From NCBI GenBank assembly GCA_037447655.1, contig JBBHKE010001653.1:1-64000 (forward strand): a stretch of DNA of 64,000 bases, written 5' to 3'. Shown here piece after piece: positions 20,796 to 32,316 of this stretch. A program made the translations under genes and the position numbers. Under the pieces are notes generated by a model. That model saw only the letters and a list, made by a program, of their open reading frames with translations. It was not told where the DNA came from and searched no databases. Source of the stretch: Zygnema cylindricum. Taxonomy: Eukaryota; Streptophyta; Zygnematophyceae; Zygnematales; Zygnemataceae. The first letter of the stretch is position 1. Every line of letters starts with the position of its first letter.

Positions 20796-21375
20796 TAGCT
20801 GTAAACCAAGGGAAGGGCTCCGGACACAAACAAATTCAACACGGACGCCAATCCAGCCAAGGCATATCCTTGTCGATACGCCAAAAGTACAGTATTACCG
20901 TACTGTACTTACACATGTCCCCCAAAGGCCAAAAATTTATCGCGACACTCCTATCGCCTAACTTCAATACTTCAATAGACGTCATTTTCAAGTTCGCTGT
21001 TAAGAGTTTAGTCGGCCGCGAAAAAGTTTACGACTCTTTGCAACGTTTACTGCTACAAAGTTGCGACAATTCCATTGTTCCATACCTTAGGGGGAGCGGT
21101 TGATTCTATCGAGATTCGCTCATATCCATGTCGTACACTCGACGTGAATGAATCTTTCGCACAGTGCAGAATCGTAGTGATCGACGCACAAAAAATTGTC
21201 CTACGAAAAATATCAACGTCAAAAAATTTCAGCAAAAGATTTTCAGCAGCCGGCAAAACCACCAAAAGAAGAAAACGCCTAAAGCGGCGGTTTCACTGAC
21301 GAGGTTGCGGCCGTTTGCGGCCAGCCGGCCAAGAAAAGGCGTATCTAGTGAGATACACATTAGCTGAATACAATA

Positions 21376-21422
21376 CACCGTGAATCGCTATTAGTGTTAA
21401 ACCCTAATAGCTATACACGGTG
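21376..21422. mobile_element. Minimal 47-bp M1 relic, ends only
   Basis: CACCGTGAATCGCTATTAG...CACGGTG flanked by TA on both sides. It holds little more than the two inverted ends. 20798-21375 has short open frames without recognisable domains. Confidence 0.55.
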
Positions 21423-21519
21423 TACTTTTCCGTTGTTTTGGGGGGAGGGGGGGGTATAACGCCTAACATCAAAACCCTTAACGACAAAACTTGGTCTAAA
21501 CCCATTGGAAACTGTCTTA

Positions 21520-23528
21520 GGGTACGTCCCCATGTAAGCGATACTTTGGAAAAAAACTTCGGACTGTAGTGAAGTGTTCCGTACTTCTTTTGAAAAGCGT
21601 CCCTATGTGCGAAAATGAAATCGGAACTTTGAAATGTGACGTTAGTAGACGTAGGTACAAACTTTGTGACGGTAGACGACGACTACGAAATTGGTGACGC
21701 CAACAAAAACAGCGAAAGTTGTAGACAGCTAGATTTTTGTAATTTTGTGACATGGCAGATGTTTAGGGTTTTGACGTCGCGCTCACCTGTGACAACGTCG
21801 ACGTCGCAGATTCAAGAACTTTCGGCCATGGATACCCGGTTTCGTTTTCTCTACTTTTTTCGCTCTACTTGCTATAAAGATATACATAAAGGTATTCAAA
21901 AGAATTATTTTTCAAACATCTTTCATTTCATACCAGTTTTGTCGTGCCTCATTCTAAAAAGTGTGAGATAAAAGTGACAGTGTGAGAGGGAGAGGGGAGA
22001 GGCGACAACAACGCAAAATTCTATCGAGGAACCCATGAATAAAAGTGGAGGTCTAAGACCCCGGCAGATTTTTTTCCGTACATCCTCGTCTTTTCCGTAC
22101 ATGCGCTTGAGAAGCAGGGAGAAAAAGAGCGAGTACCTCTCCCTCGTCCGAAAAAATTTCCACTCGTGCGTCGCGTGCATGGACCGCTTTGCATTCGTTG
22201 TTTGGGGGGTACTTTCTCTGAAATCACCTCGCGAGGTGATTTTTGATCAAGTTTTTTAACTGGCTGAATTCTCTTGCCTGGGGGTCGAAAAAATGAAAAC
22301 GACAGAATTTATTATAATGACGACAAACATGCAGTACATTCAAATTATCGACTTGACGTTTGTGTAGAAACTAATGGTTTTTATTAGTATTTTCTAGGTC
22401 TGAAAAGAAATATAGAAGCCGAGGCAGTCTATCTCTAACTTCTCTCTCCAACTCTCAAACTTGTCGCAGTCACTGAGAAATTGGAGAGGAAGTTAGAGCC
22501 ATGGCTACCTTGGCTATCCTGAGGTTTACGGGAATTTTATATTAGGGTTTATTAATTTAAAAGGTATGTGCCGGCGGCAGGATTTGATCCTTGTACCTAC
22601 CGGCCGGCAGACAGGATATAGCCGGTAGCCTTAGCCGTTAAGTCTAGCGGTAGTGTTACGTACTATATAGTTTGATATTTATTTAAATACGTATACGTAC
22701 GATAAATCATTTAACTGTTATGGATTACGGGATACATAGATCCAGTAGTATATAATGTACGAATTACTGTACGGACAAAAATCAATACCGCGCATTTGTT
22801 TCGTAAGTGAAACAAATACCACGCATGTATTTATTACGGCTACGATTAAATTAGATTCTAATCGGACGGCCGCAATTAGCGCCGAGATCGCGGAGGAAGA
22901 TTTCGGCGGTTTGTGGCCATCGCCACATCGGATGACGCGTGGCGAAATTACGTTGGATCGTGGAATCTCCGGAGATTATGGCACCGAATCCGGATATGAC
23001 ATGTGTCGACATTTAGGCCATGTCGTACAATGTCCGTACCTAAAGTACACCGGCAGCTGTACTTTTGCGTACGGAACTCAATTCTGATTGGTTCCGTACA
23101 TCAGTAGATAGAGTCTGTGAGAGAGATAGGACTTAGAAAAATTAGAAGATAGGACCCTCTCTCCCAGAGAGCTTCTGTACAAAAGGTCAACTTTGACCCT
23201 CCATAACTTACTGCTCAGGGGAGCAAATTCAGAGATTCTTTTTGCTATCGACTCAGGGGAGTCTTGCCTTCACAGGGGTGCAGGTGGTCAGGGTTTTTGT
23301 CTGCCAGGGTGGCAGTTATTTTTGCTGAAACACAAAGGGGTCAGGATTATCCTAGAGGCTTCTTGGAAGCTGTCTACTCTGAGGACTTATGGAGGTCTCA
23401 GAGTTTCAGTTTGCTGTACTTTTAAAGAATTGATTTATTTGTACGGCTAAAGTTTTTCTCGTATAGAACTACGTTATGGGTGAAAAAGACATATTCAAGT
23501 CGATACTTTAACACATGGGGAAGTACCC
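21520..23528. mobile_element. PIF/Harbinger-like non-autonomous element H1a, split by a solo LTR
   Basis: Termini GGGTACGTCCCCATGT (left) and the near-inverse ACATGGGGAAGTACCC (right), with TTA on both sides (21517-21519, 23529-23531). A 3-bp TWA duplication with GGG-starting ends is typical of PIF/Harbinger. The interior aligns with H1b (23533-30299). Without the inserted LTR it is about 0.96 kb and codes for nothing I recognise. Confidence 0.75.
22363..23408 (+). mobile_element. Solo LTR of the Copia-1 family
   Basis: 1046 bp, TGTAGAAACTAATGG to GAGTTTCA, flanked by the 5-bp duplication GTTTG (22358-22362 and 23409-23413). It aligns with both Copia-1 LTRs along its whole length and proves where they end. 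Open frames inside (22755-23087, 23193-23450) are LTR noise. Confidence 0.95.
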
Positions 23529-23611
23529 TTAAGGGGGTGTCCCAAGGTAATCGGTACTTTGATAGAGTATTTTGTACTATAGTGAAGATTCTCTGTAATA
23601 CTTTGAAGAGC

Positions 23612-24404
23612 GTGTTGAAATCACTAGATTTAGGGTAGGTATTTTTAAGGTGTCAATTAAAGAAAAAAAAAGGAAAAAGAAACGCACGGGTAGCTTGCCT
23701 CCACCTTCTCTCTCTATCCCCCATACTTGTTGTAGTCATTGAAGGAGAGAGAGGGCGGTGGAGCCATGGCTGCCTTTGCTCCATAGGCAGGGCTAAAGAG
23801 TGACTTAAGTCACTCTCAACCAAAAAGGTTGAGTCCCGCAAAACTCGAACCTCCGACCGGCACGGTGAGGCGTAGTCGTCAAACCTTACCAGTCTGTCGT
23901 AGTAGTCCGTTAAGATACATAGGGTTTGATAACTATTTAAACATTAGTTAGTTGACTAATCTAATTTACGGAATTACAAATAGAGAACATAGAAACTAGT
24001 TGGAGATTTAGTACGCACGAAACAAATGTATCAGACATTTGTTTTTGAACGGCTATCATTTAAAGTCGGTTTTGATATACTGTACTGTCTTCTGATTGGT
24101 CCGTAAATCAGTAGATAGGGGTTGTGAGAGGGTTTAAGACTTAGTGGATTGAGGAAGTAGCCGCCTCTCTACCAACAAGCTTGTATAAATTTTGGCATTT
24201 TTGCCACTTGATAATCAATCGTCTGGTTGGGCGTTTTTAGTGATTTTTTTGTTGTGGACTCAAGGAAGTCCAGACTATAAAGGGGTGCAGTCAGAATATT
24301 TATTTGCCTTCTTGGGTGGCAGTTGTTCTAGTTGAAAGCGGGTTAGTGAAAAACTACCTAGAGGCTTCTTGAATTTTGGTCCAAATGGAGGACACAAAAT
24401 TGCA
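23612..24404 (+). repeat. Copia-2 5' LTR, internally deleted
   Basis: 793 bp; the internal deletion near 24080 removes the region matching 29230-29435 of the 3' LTR. Confidence 0.9.
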
Positions 24405-25300
24405 GGTTATGGGCCCACCCTCTAGGGTGCCCATATTCAATGGTTATGGGTTCATTTACAGGGAAGCCATGATGACAGGGGCATTGTGTGAGAAACAATA
24501 CTGGGGTATTGTTAGTGGACAAGTGAAACGTTCATCTAATGGAACTCCACCAAGGTTTGGAGGAGTGAGGTTTTTCTGTAGCAGGAATTGCTCTAACGTA
24601 GGAGACTGATGATGGGGACAGTTGTGTGTCCAAAAAAGGGAAAGGAAAGGAGACACCACTCACCCCTATTGCCACGGTGCCCGGAGCGGTGGCCGTGAAG
24701 ACCGAGGAGAATGACATTCAGATGTGGGAGTACACCAACATGAATGCCAGGCACTTTATTTTGAGGCACCTCACTCAAGCTTTGGCAACCTCTCACCTTC
24801 ACATCTTCAAGGCCTAGGAGTTGTGGATGACTTTAGTGGAGATCTGTAGAGCTAGCACCATTCAAGAGCTCTAGTTGGCTGAGCAAAGGCTGATGAATTA
24901 CACTTTCAAAGGAGGGAAGATGTTAGACTAGTGCAATGATCTCTCTTGTCTCTACATAAAGATGGAAAGTGCAGAATGGACAGGCACTATGAAGATGAAA
25001 GTTAACACCCTCATCATGAAGTTGCCTGAGGAGTATGAAAACATTGTGTACCGAGTACAAAAAATAGATGATAGTGCTTCGAAGTGGAATAGCTTGGTCC
25101 GAATGATACTTGTGCAGGAGAACACCATTGAGATCCGGAGAGGAGGGAAGAGCGTTCAAGCTCTAGCTGCCGAACGGACCGGTGGAGGAAGGGTCCAAAG
25201 AAGCCGTACAACAGCTTCAAAGGGGAAAATGACCAATCTGGAGAATCGAGGACTCCAAAGGGCCTTTGCCATTTCTTCAAAAAGTCGGGATACTTCATAG
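24388..25300 (+). pseudogene. Copia-2 gag, interrupted
   Basis: An ATG inside the LTR end (24388) opens a frame that reads through the primer site as VMGPPSRVPIFNG and on for about 70 codons. After a frame change, 24626-25300 continues with HFILRHLTQALA and LIMKLPEEYENIVYRVQ. Stops stand at positions that are Ser/Gln, Gln and aromatic in the sister copies (24817-24819, 24872-24874, near 24930). The zinc-knuckle region near 25270 is frameshifted. Confidence 0.8.
24405..24420 (+). other. Copia-2 primer-binding site (half initiator tRNA-Met)
   Basis: GGTTATGGGCCCACCC immediately after the LTR CA. Fifteen bases are complementary to GGTGGGCCCATAACC of plant initiator tRNA-Met. It is the best-preserved copy because the LTR end is independently fixed by the target duplication. 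Confidence 0.85.
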
Positions 25301-25308
25301 CTGAATGC

Positions 25309-28300
25309 ATGAAGTTATCGCAACTGAGGTTTCAAGAATACCGTGGTGGGGGTTCTTCCGGAGGGAAGAAGAAAGCACTTGTGGTCAAACGAGTGAAACG
25401 AGAGACCGAGGAGGACGAGTGTTCTGAGGAGGAGGATGGGGAGCTTCTTGTTGACGAGAATCTAGAAGAGAAGGAGATCCCTCGGAAACAAATTTGTGCC
25501 CTTGGAGCCATTCGGGAAGCTCCAGAGGAGAGATGGATCATCGACTCAGGTGCATCGATGCATATGTGTCGTGACAGGCACCTCTTCACTAAGCTAAAAA
25601 AGATCCCAACTGTAGAAATAGAGTATGGGGATGGGAGAGTAGTTACCACATATCTAGTGGGATCGGTAGATCTGAAAGTCTTAGTAAAGAGTAAGACTTC
25701 TATTCTCACCTTCTCAGATGTGCTCTATATTCCTCAGCTAAGTAAAAATCTTGTGTCTACTTCTGTCTTAGATGACAAGGATTTTGATACCTTCACTAAA
25801 AAAGGAGTCTTTACATCTAAGTATGGATATGAAGTCTACTTCACAACAGATAAAGGTAACGAAGGAATGCTTAGGCTTAACCTGAGTAATGAAAAGAAGA
25901 GTCCTTACTATGGTGGTGTCCCGAGCTTGATGATCTGGCATAAGCGTTTGGGACATGTGCATTTTGATAGGCTTAGGGAAATGAAGAAGTTGGGTGTAGT
26001 AGAAGGTATTCGGTTTGGGGATAATGACATGATGGATGATTGTAGTGGTTTTGCCCAAGGCAAAGCTCACAGACTCCCCTTTCCCAAATTTGCCACAATT
26101 AGAGGTGAGAAAGTACTAGATCTGGTCCACACAGATATCTGGGGACCAGCAAGAGTACCTTCGGTTGGGGGAAGAGGTATATGCTTACAATTACTGATGA
26201 TTGGTCCAGATATTCCAGAGTCTACTTCTTAAAAACAAAGTCTAAAACACCAAAGTACTTTAAAGAATACAAAGTCTGGAGTGAGATGTTGCACGGAACC
26301 CTAATTAAGAAAATAAGAAGTGACAATGGGGGAGAGTACACCTCTTGCTAGTTTGAGGATTATTTGAGAGATGAGGGAGTTCAGCATCAGAAAAATGTAA
26401 CTAATAATCTAGAACAGAATGGGGTAGCTGAGAGGTTAAACCGGACTTTGGGAAATAGTGTGTGCAGCATGTTGGCAGATAAGAAAATAGGAAGAAGATA
26501 TTGGGAAGAAGCCATGAACTGTGCTAACTACATTAAGAATAGAGTCCTCACTACAGCTGTTAAAGGAATGACCCCGTATGAGAGATGGGCTGGAAGGAAA
26601 CATGATATTTCTCACTTGAAAGTATTCGGTAGTCAAGTTTACAGTCTTGACACAGATAAGAAAAAGTGAAAACTAGATGCTAAAGGGAAACTGTGATATT
26701 TTGTGGGAGATGATGAGGATGTCAAGGGATATAGATTCTATGACTTAGCTAAACAAGATATCATTGTGGTAAAGCATCTAGTTATCATGGATGAAGGGAA
26801 GTCTTTTGATCCCTTCAATACAATATGAAAATCAGAATCAGTTTTGAGTTCGAGAGTGAGGAGGACTTAGATCTTTCCAGAAAGGACACAAGTGAAAACG
26901 TGATTGCAGATTCAGGGGAGATTCAAGATGGGGGAGATATACCGGAATCTCCTCATATTCCTATACACTTCTAGGAGAGAGAGGAAGAGTAGTCAAAACC
27001 GGTTTTCGTGGATAGGGGGCTAATGAGACAGTGCGGAGGAATCCAAGACTTCCCTCCATTCCAGCTTCCGAATTTGAGGGAGGACGGAGGAGCAGCAAAA
27101 GACTTCAACAAAAACAGGTTGCTCACAAGGTAGCAAAGCTTTCTCACCCAGATGAGCCTGAGTCATACTCGGAGGCAATGGAGAGTCCGGGGAAAGAGAG
27201 ATGGGTCAGAGCCATAAACGATGAGATGGCTTCAATTATGGAGGCAAATACTTGGGAGCTGGTGGACTGTCCACCAGACAGAAAAACCTATTGGTTGTAA
27301 ATGGGTATTTAAACTGAAACTGAACCCAAGTAATACCATTGAGAGATATAAGGCTCGGTTGGTAGCAAAGGGGTTTACCCAAAAAGAGGGGATAGATTAT
27401 GAGGAGACCTTCGCTCCAGTAGTCTGATTCCCGTCTGTAGGGATTCTCCATAGTCTAGCAGGTGTGGAAGACATGGAGATACATCAGATGGATATAAAGA
27501 CCGCCTTCCTCAACGGTGAACCGGAGTAGGAAATCTTCATGCGGTAACCAGAAGGATTTGTAGAGGTAGGAGAGGAAAGCAAAGTCTGTGGACTTATAAA
27601 GTCCTTATACGGACTGATGCAGGCCCCCAGACAATGGAATAAGAAACTAGATGAGTTTTTTACCAGTCAGGGGTATAATCGGATGAATTTCGACCATTCC
27701 ATTTATATGTTTGAGGATGAGAATGGTGTGATATTAATTGCAATTTAATGTGGATGATTTGTTGGTATTGAGAAAGTCTATGGAAAAGATATATAGACTG
27801 AATAAAGATCTAAGAAGAAGGTTTGACATGAAGGATTTAGGGGAGGCTAAATATATTCTGGGAATTTAAATGGAAAGGGATAAGGGGAACATGATAAATA
27901 GACTTACTCAGAAAGAGGCTATAGGAAATATCTTGGAAAAATTTCAGATGGAAAATGCAAACAGTTGTACCACTCCCATGGACTTGAAGAAAGTAAGTGA
28001 TGGGACTGTAGAAGGAGTAGTGATAATGTTAGATGATCAGATGAGCCCTGAAGAGAGACAATTTATGAAGTCTATTCCTTACAGACAGGTTGTAGGAAGT
28101 TTGATTTACTTTATGAATTGTACCAGACCTAACATAGCAGCAGTAGTTGGAGTCCTCAGCATGAGTCTTAATGATCCCAGAAAGAGAGACTGGGAAGCAG
28201 CCAATAGAGTAATGAGATACCTATTGGGAACTAGGGATCTATGATTGCATTTGGGAGGGGAGCACACTGACATCACTACTTGGAGTGATGCCAGCTATGG

Positions 28301-28748
28301 GGATGCACCTATGAGAAGATGCACTTCAGGGTATGTATTGTATGTGGGGGAGCGTGCTTGCTGTTGGAGCAGTAAGCAACTAAAGGTTGTTGTCTAGTCC
28401 ACTATGGAGGCTGAGTACATGGCCTCTTGTTCTGCTGTGAAAGAGTTGATGCGGGTGAAGTCTTTGTTGCAAGAATTGGGGTACATGAAGAAGGGAGTGC
28501 ATGAAGTGTTTTGTGATAATCAGGCTGCAATTGCAATTGCAGCCAATCCAAAAAATCATTTCAAAGCTAAGAATATGGACAAAAGATTGAGTTTTGTGAG
28601 GGAAAAGGTAGAAAACAAAATTGTGATATTGGTGTATAGGAGTGATGGGGAAATGGTGGATGATATGATGACAAAGCTTGTGCCATCTCCCAAGCTAAAG
28701 TACTGTAGAGAAAAATGTGGATTAAAAGAGAAACTAAAATTAGACTAA
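25309..28748 (+). pseudogene. Copia-2 pol
   Basis: The first 307 codons (25309-26232) include an intact protease motif (IDSGASMHMC near 25543), the integrase zinc region (WHKRLGHVHFDRL... CSGFAQGK) and HTDIWGPA with the first integrase Asp. A frameshift follows near 26165. The rest is the integrase core and C-terminus, reverse transcriptase (27275 onward, with a one-base insertion inside the YVDD box near 27747-27759) and RNase H ending at 28748. In-frame stops fall mainly where sister copies have Gln, Trp or Arg: 26667 (Trp), 27426 (Arg), 27546 (Gln), 27869 (Gln), 28243 (Trp), 28396 (Gln), coordinates approximate. Confidence 0.85.
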
Positions 28749-28761
28749 AAAATAAGGGGAG
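28748..28761 (+). other. Copia-2 polypurine tract
   Basis: AAAATAAGGGGAG just before the 3' LTR. Confidence 0.8.
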
Positions 28762-29761
28762 TGTTGAATTCACTAGATTTAGGGAAGGTATTTTGTAGGT
28801 CTCAATATTAACAAAAAAAAAAGGAAAAGAAAAGCACAGGTAGCCTGCCTCCACCTTCTCTCTCTAGCCCCCATACTTGTTGTAGTCACTGAAGGAGAGA
28901 GAGGGCGATGGAGCCATCGCTACCTTTACTCCATAGGCTGGGCTAAAGAGTGACTTAGGTCATTCTTAACCAAAAAGGTTGAGTCCGGCAAGACTCAAAC
29001 CTCCGACCGGCAGGGTGAGGCGTAGCCGGCAAACCTTACCAGTCTGTTGTAGTAGTCCGTTAAGATACATAGGGTTTGATAGCTTTTTAAACATTAGTTA
29101 GTCGACTAATCTTATTTACGGAATTACAAATAGAGAACATAGAAACTAGTTGGAGTATTAGTATGCAGGAAACAAATGTACCGGACATTTGTTTTTGAAC
29201 GGCTATCATTTAAAGTCGGTTTTGATACGACGGCCCACACCATCGCCGAGATCCCGAAATGGCCGCCTTCGCGGTGTCGGACATGACATGACCTGGCGAC
29301 ACGTGGCTCGATGTCATTGGGAAGAGGAAATCTCGGAGAACCTGAGGACAAGTCCAAAGGAGACAAGCGTCTACTTCATGGCCTTATCGTACACAAGTCG
29401 TACAGATAGTACATCGGTCGTAGTACCTTTATGTATTGTACAGTCTTCTGATTGGTTCGAACATCAGTAGATAGGGGTTGTGAGAGGGTTTAGGACTTAG
29501 TGGATTGAGGAGGTAGCCGCCTCTCTCCCAACAAGCTTGTATAAATATTGGCATTTTTGCCACTTGATAATTAATTGCCTGGTTGGGCGTTTTCAGTGAT
29601 TTTTTTTGCTATGGACTCACAAGAGTCTAGACTGCACAGGGGTGCAGTCAGACTATCTGTTTGCCTGCTTGGGTGGCAGTTGCTCTAGTTAAAAGTGGGT
29701 TAGTGAATAATTACCTAGAGGCTTCCTGAATTTTGGTCCAAATGGGGGACACCGAATTGCA
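28762..29761 (+). repeat. Copia-2 3' LTR
   Basis: 1000 bp, the complete version of this LTR. It carries a GTATAAATATTGGC box near 29540, a plausible core promoter, shared in degenerate form with the 5' LTR. Confidence 0.9.
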
Positions 29762-30302
29762 GAGCGTCCCAATGTGCGAAAATGAAATTGGAACTTTGAC
29801 ATGTGACGATTGTAGACGTAGGTACAACTTGTGACGATTGAAGAAGACTACAAAACTTTTGACGATTAGGGACGCCAACAAAAACAACGACAGTTGTAGA
29901 CGTCTACACTTTTTTGAAATTGAAGATGTTCAAGGTTTGTTGACATTGTGACGTCACACTCACTTGTGACAACGTCGAAGTCACTAATTCAAAAACTTTC
30001 TGCCATGGTTTCTCCATTTCGTTTTTTCTACTTTTCTCAATTGACTTGCTATTTAAAAAAAACCTAAAAATTACAAAAAATATATATTTTTCAAAACGCC
30101 AAAATGAGTTGACATAACGACAAACATGCAATACATTCAAAGTATATAATTGACGTTCATTGTACTTTGGTAGAATTGACGTTCACTGTACTTTGGTAAA
30201 AATGATTTTCTCGTACGGTTGAAGTTTTTCTCAAAGTTCCCTAAATTTTAGGGCAAACGACAGAGAAAAGTCTATAATTTAATACATGGGGTTACCCCCT
30301 AA

Positions 30303-31181
30303 CTGATTTTACCTAAAGTAAAGTATCGCTAGAAGTCTGAATAGCAAAAAACAAACAATTTTTTTTTTCCCTTTTAATTTTTATATCTTTTTTGTTTTGT
30401 CTCTTTCTCAAAAAATATCATTCCCATGTTTCTAAAACTTCCGTATGTCTGTATTGAACCTTCGGTACGGTCAAGGGTACGAAAAAACTCACAAACGAAC
30501 CTTAAAGTAAAAACGTGAAAAGATGTTTATACGCCCTTTTAGCGTTTAAACCACAAAACCTATAAACGCCGGAGCACATCTTTTGTCCGCAAGTAGAAAT
30601 AATCATTCCCTAAGTACAAGAGCGTCGTACACGTCTTTTGTACCACCCCAAAAGATGTTTTCACCTGTATGTTGTAAAAGTTTTTGCTTAAAAGAAGCGG
30701 TCAATTTCTTGTCTTCCCTCCAAGGTTGAGGTAGAAATAAGATGTGAATCACGGTCGATTTATCAGTCCTCTCAATGAATACCTCATTTTAGACCTATGC
30801 AAAAAAGGTACAGGACGTCATTTAGCCACAAATTTCATATGGACAATGTGATTAGTTAGCAAAACAATTTGTTTAGACTTCGTTACATCTTCATAGGTGG
30901 CAAAGTTCCACGTACAAAGACTTTTGACAAAGATCCGCAAATATTTCGTAGAAAAGTACAGAAGTGGAACAGGTTTGTCTTATTGTGCGGTCGATGGCAA
31001 GACGTGGTTTCCACCATGTGTACGGAAACCTTTCAGCTCGTCCTTAATCGGTTTGTGACACGTCAGCTTCATTTTGGCTGATGAGATTTTATTTGTTTAT
31101 TCCTGTCAATGGAGTATGGAACTACTGTACAATACGGTACGGTATAGTACTGTAATTTACCGTGTTTTCTTTTCTAGGAAG
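30303..31181. other. Intergenic, nothing recognised
   Basis: Only short open frames without domains; T-rich near 30355-30420. Confidence 0.5.
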
Positions 31182-31189
31182 GTATGTGG

Positions 31190-32040
31190 TAGTGTTGGGT
31201 ATCGGGTAAATTCATATCGCGATAATCTCGATTTTCGATATATCGAATATCGATCGAGGAGAATCTCGATATATCGTACCGAGACCAGCATAAATATTCG
31301 CGATCTATATCACGATATATAGTATTTTTTAAATTTAATATTTTATATTTTTATATAATTTGTTATTTTAGCGAAAAAGACAAATTGTCTGATGCGCCAC
31401 GTACGACGTGATTTTCGTTCCGTGGCTTAAAGGTAGACGCCACATAATGTAACCGACAAAAAAGTACTGATTGTATAATTCATATAATTAATTATTTAGG
31501 ATATGGTTACATCAGGAGGTCTTTGTAATTGTACGGACAACAAAAATTTTGTATTACAGAGGCCTCGATGACATCCCGTATCGTGTGTTAATAAATTTTT
31601 ACGTACGTGTTTTGATTTAAGTGCTCCACGTAAGGTGACGATCAAATCTCTAAAATCGTCAAAGATTTGTAAACCGACCATTTTCGTCTGGAAATCCGTA
31701 CTTGCATATTTCGTACATGTTTTTCACAAGTGTATCGCGTCAATGTACCTTTGAGATCTCCTTTACTCTGCTGACTTTAACGAAAAAACCGTATTTCTTT
31801 TCGGCAAAGATTTTACGGTCACCTTGTCTGAAGGCACGTGACTTTGGAGACCTATGAAAACTTTCATAAATTTTTTTTTTTAATGCTTCGATATATCGTC
31901 GATACGATATATCGGTGATTCATTGGCGATATATCGCGATGATTTGAAATTCGATATATCGAAGCGATATATCTATTATCGGGTACCTGAAATTCGATAT
32001 ATATCGAATATCGGCAAATGGTCCTCAATACCCAACACTA
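31190..32040. mobile_element. hAT-like non-autonomous element rich in CGATATATCG
   Basis: 851 bp with ends TAGTGTTGGGTATCG and ATACCCAACACTA (inverted). The subterminal regions are packed with the palindrome CGATATATCG and variants, likely transposase-binding repeats. The left flank is GTATGTGG (31182-31189). The right flank, once the MITE at 32041-32238 is removed, is GTATCTGG (32241-32248): an 8-bp duplication with one mismatch, as expected for hAT. Confidence 0.75.
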
Positions 32041-32238
32041 CACCGCGAATCGTTATTAGCGTTGAGAAATTATTAGTGTAAAGAAAAAATTAGCGTCATT
32101 CATTCTAGTTTAGTGCCGAGAGACGTGGCAGATTATGGTCCACGACCTTAATAGTGTAGTTTATTCTATTTAAGGTATTAATATCAAAATTTTGGGGTGC
32201 CGATATAGAGTTCATAACGCTAATAACGATTCGCGGTG
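32041..32238 (+). mobile_element. M1 MITE inserted at the end of the hAT-like element
   Basis: CACCGCGAATCGTTATTAG...CGATTCGCGGTG, flanked by TA (32039-32040, 32239-32240). The left TA is the last two bases of the hAT-like element. No coding capacity. Confidence 0.9.
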
Positions 32239-32316
32239 TAGTATCTGGACGTCAAATTTCTAGATTTCTATGGATTTTCAAAAGTGGTCTTTCGAAGGTA
32301 CAAGTACAGTACAGCA

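Larger units (their letters stand above)
23612..29761 (+). mobile_element. Copia-2: full-length copia element with target duplication GAGCG
   Basis: LTRs at 23612-24404 and 28762-29761 (TGTTGAAT/A...TTGCA) flanked by GAGCG at 23607-23611 and 29762-29766. The 5' LTR lacks about 205 bp present in the 3' LTR (around 24080), so that copy was trimmed after insertion. Order is LTR, half-tRNA primer site, gag, pol, polypurine tract, LTR. About ten stops and several frameshifts inactivate it. Confidence 0.95.
23533..30299. mobile_element. PIF/Harbinger-like element H1b, split by Copia-2
   Basis: Left end GGGGGTGTCCC, right end CATGGGGTTACCCCC, TAA on both sides (23530-23532 and 30300-30302). The two halves (23533-23611 and 29767-30299) together align with H1a. 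Its left TAA overlaps the right TTA of H1a in a shared TTAA. About 0.6 kb without Copia-2. Confidence 0.75.

Noticed and set aside
20870-21367. Overlapping frames with basic ends
   Set aside because: No domain, no splice pattern, lies among MITEs.
857-29761. Alternative genetic code with UAG/UAA read as Gln
   Set aside because: Several stops are at Gln positions, but others are at Trp, Arg, Gly, Glu and Lys positions, so mutation explains them better.
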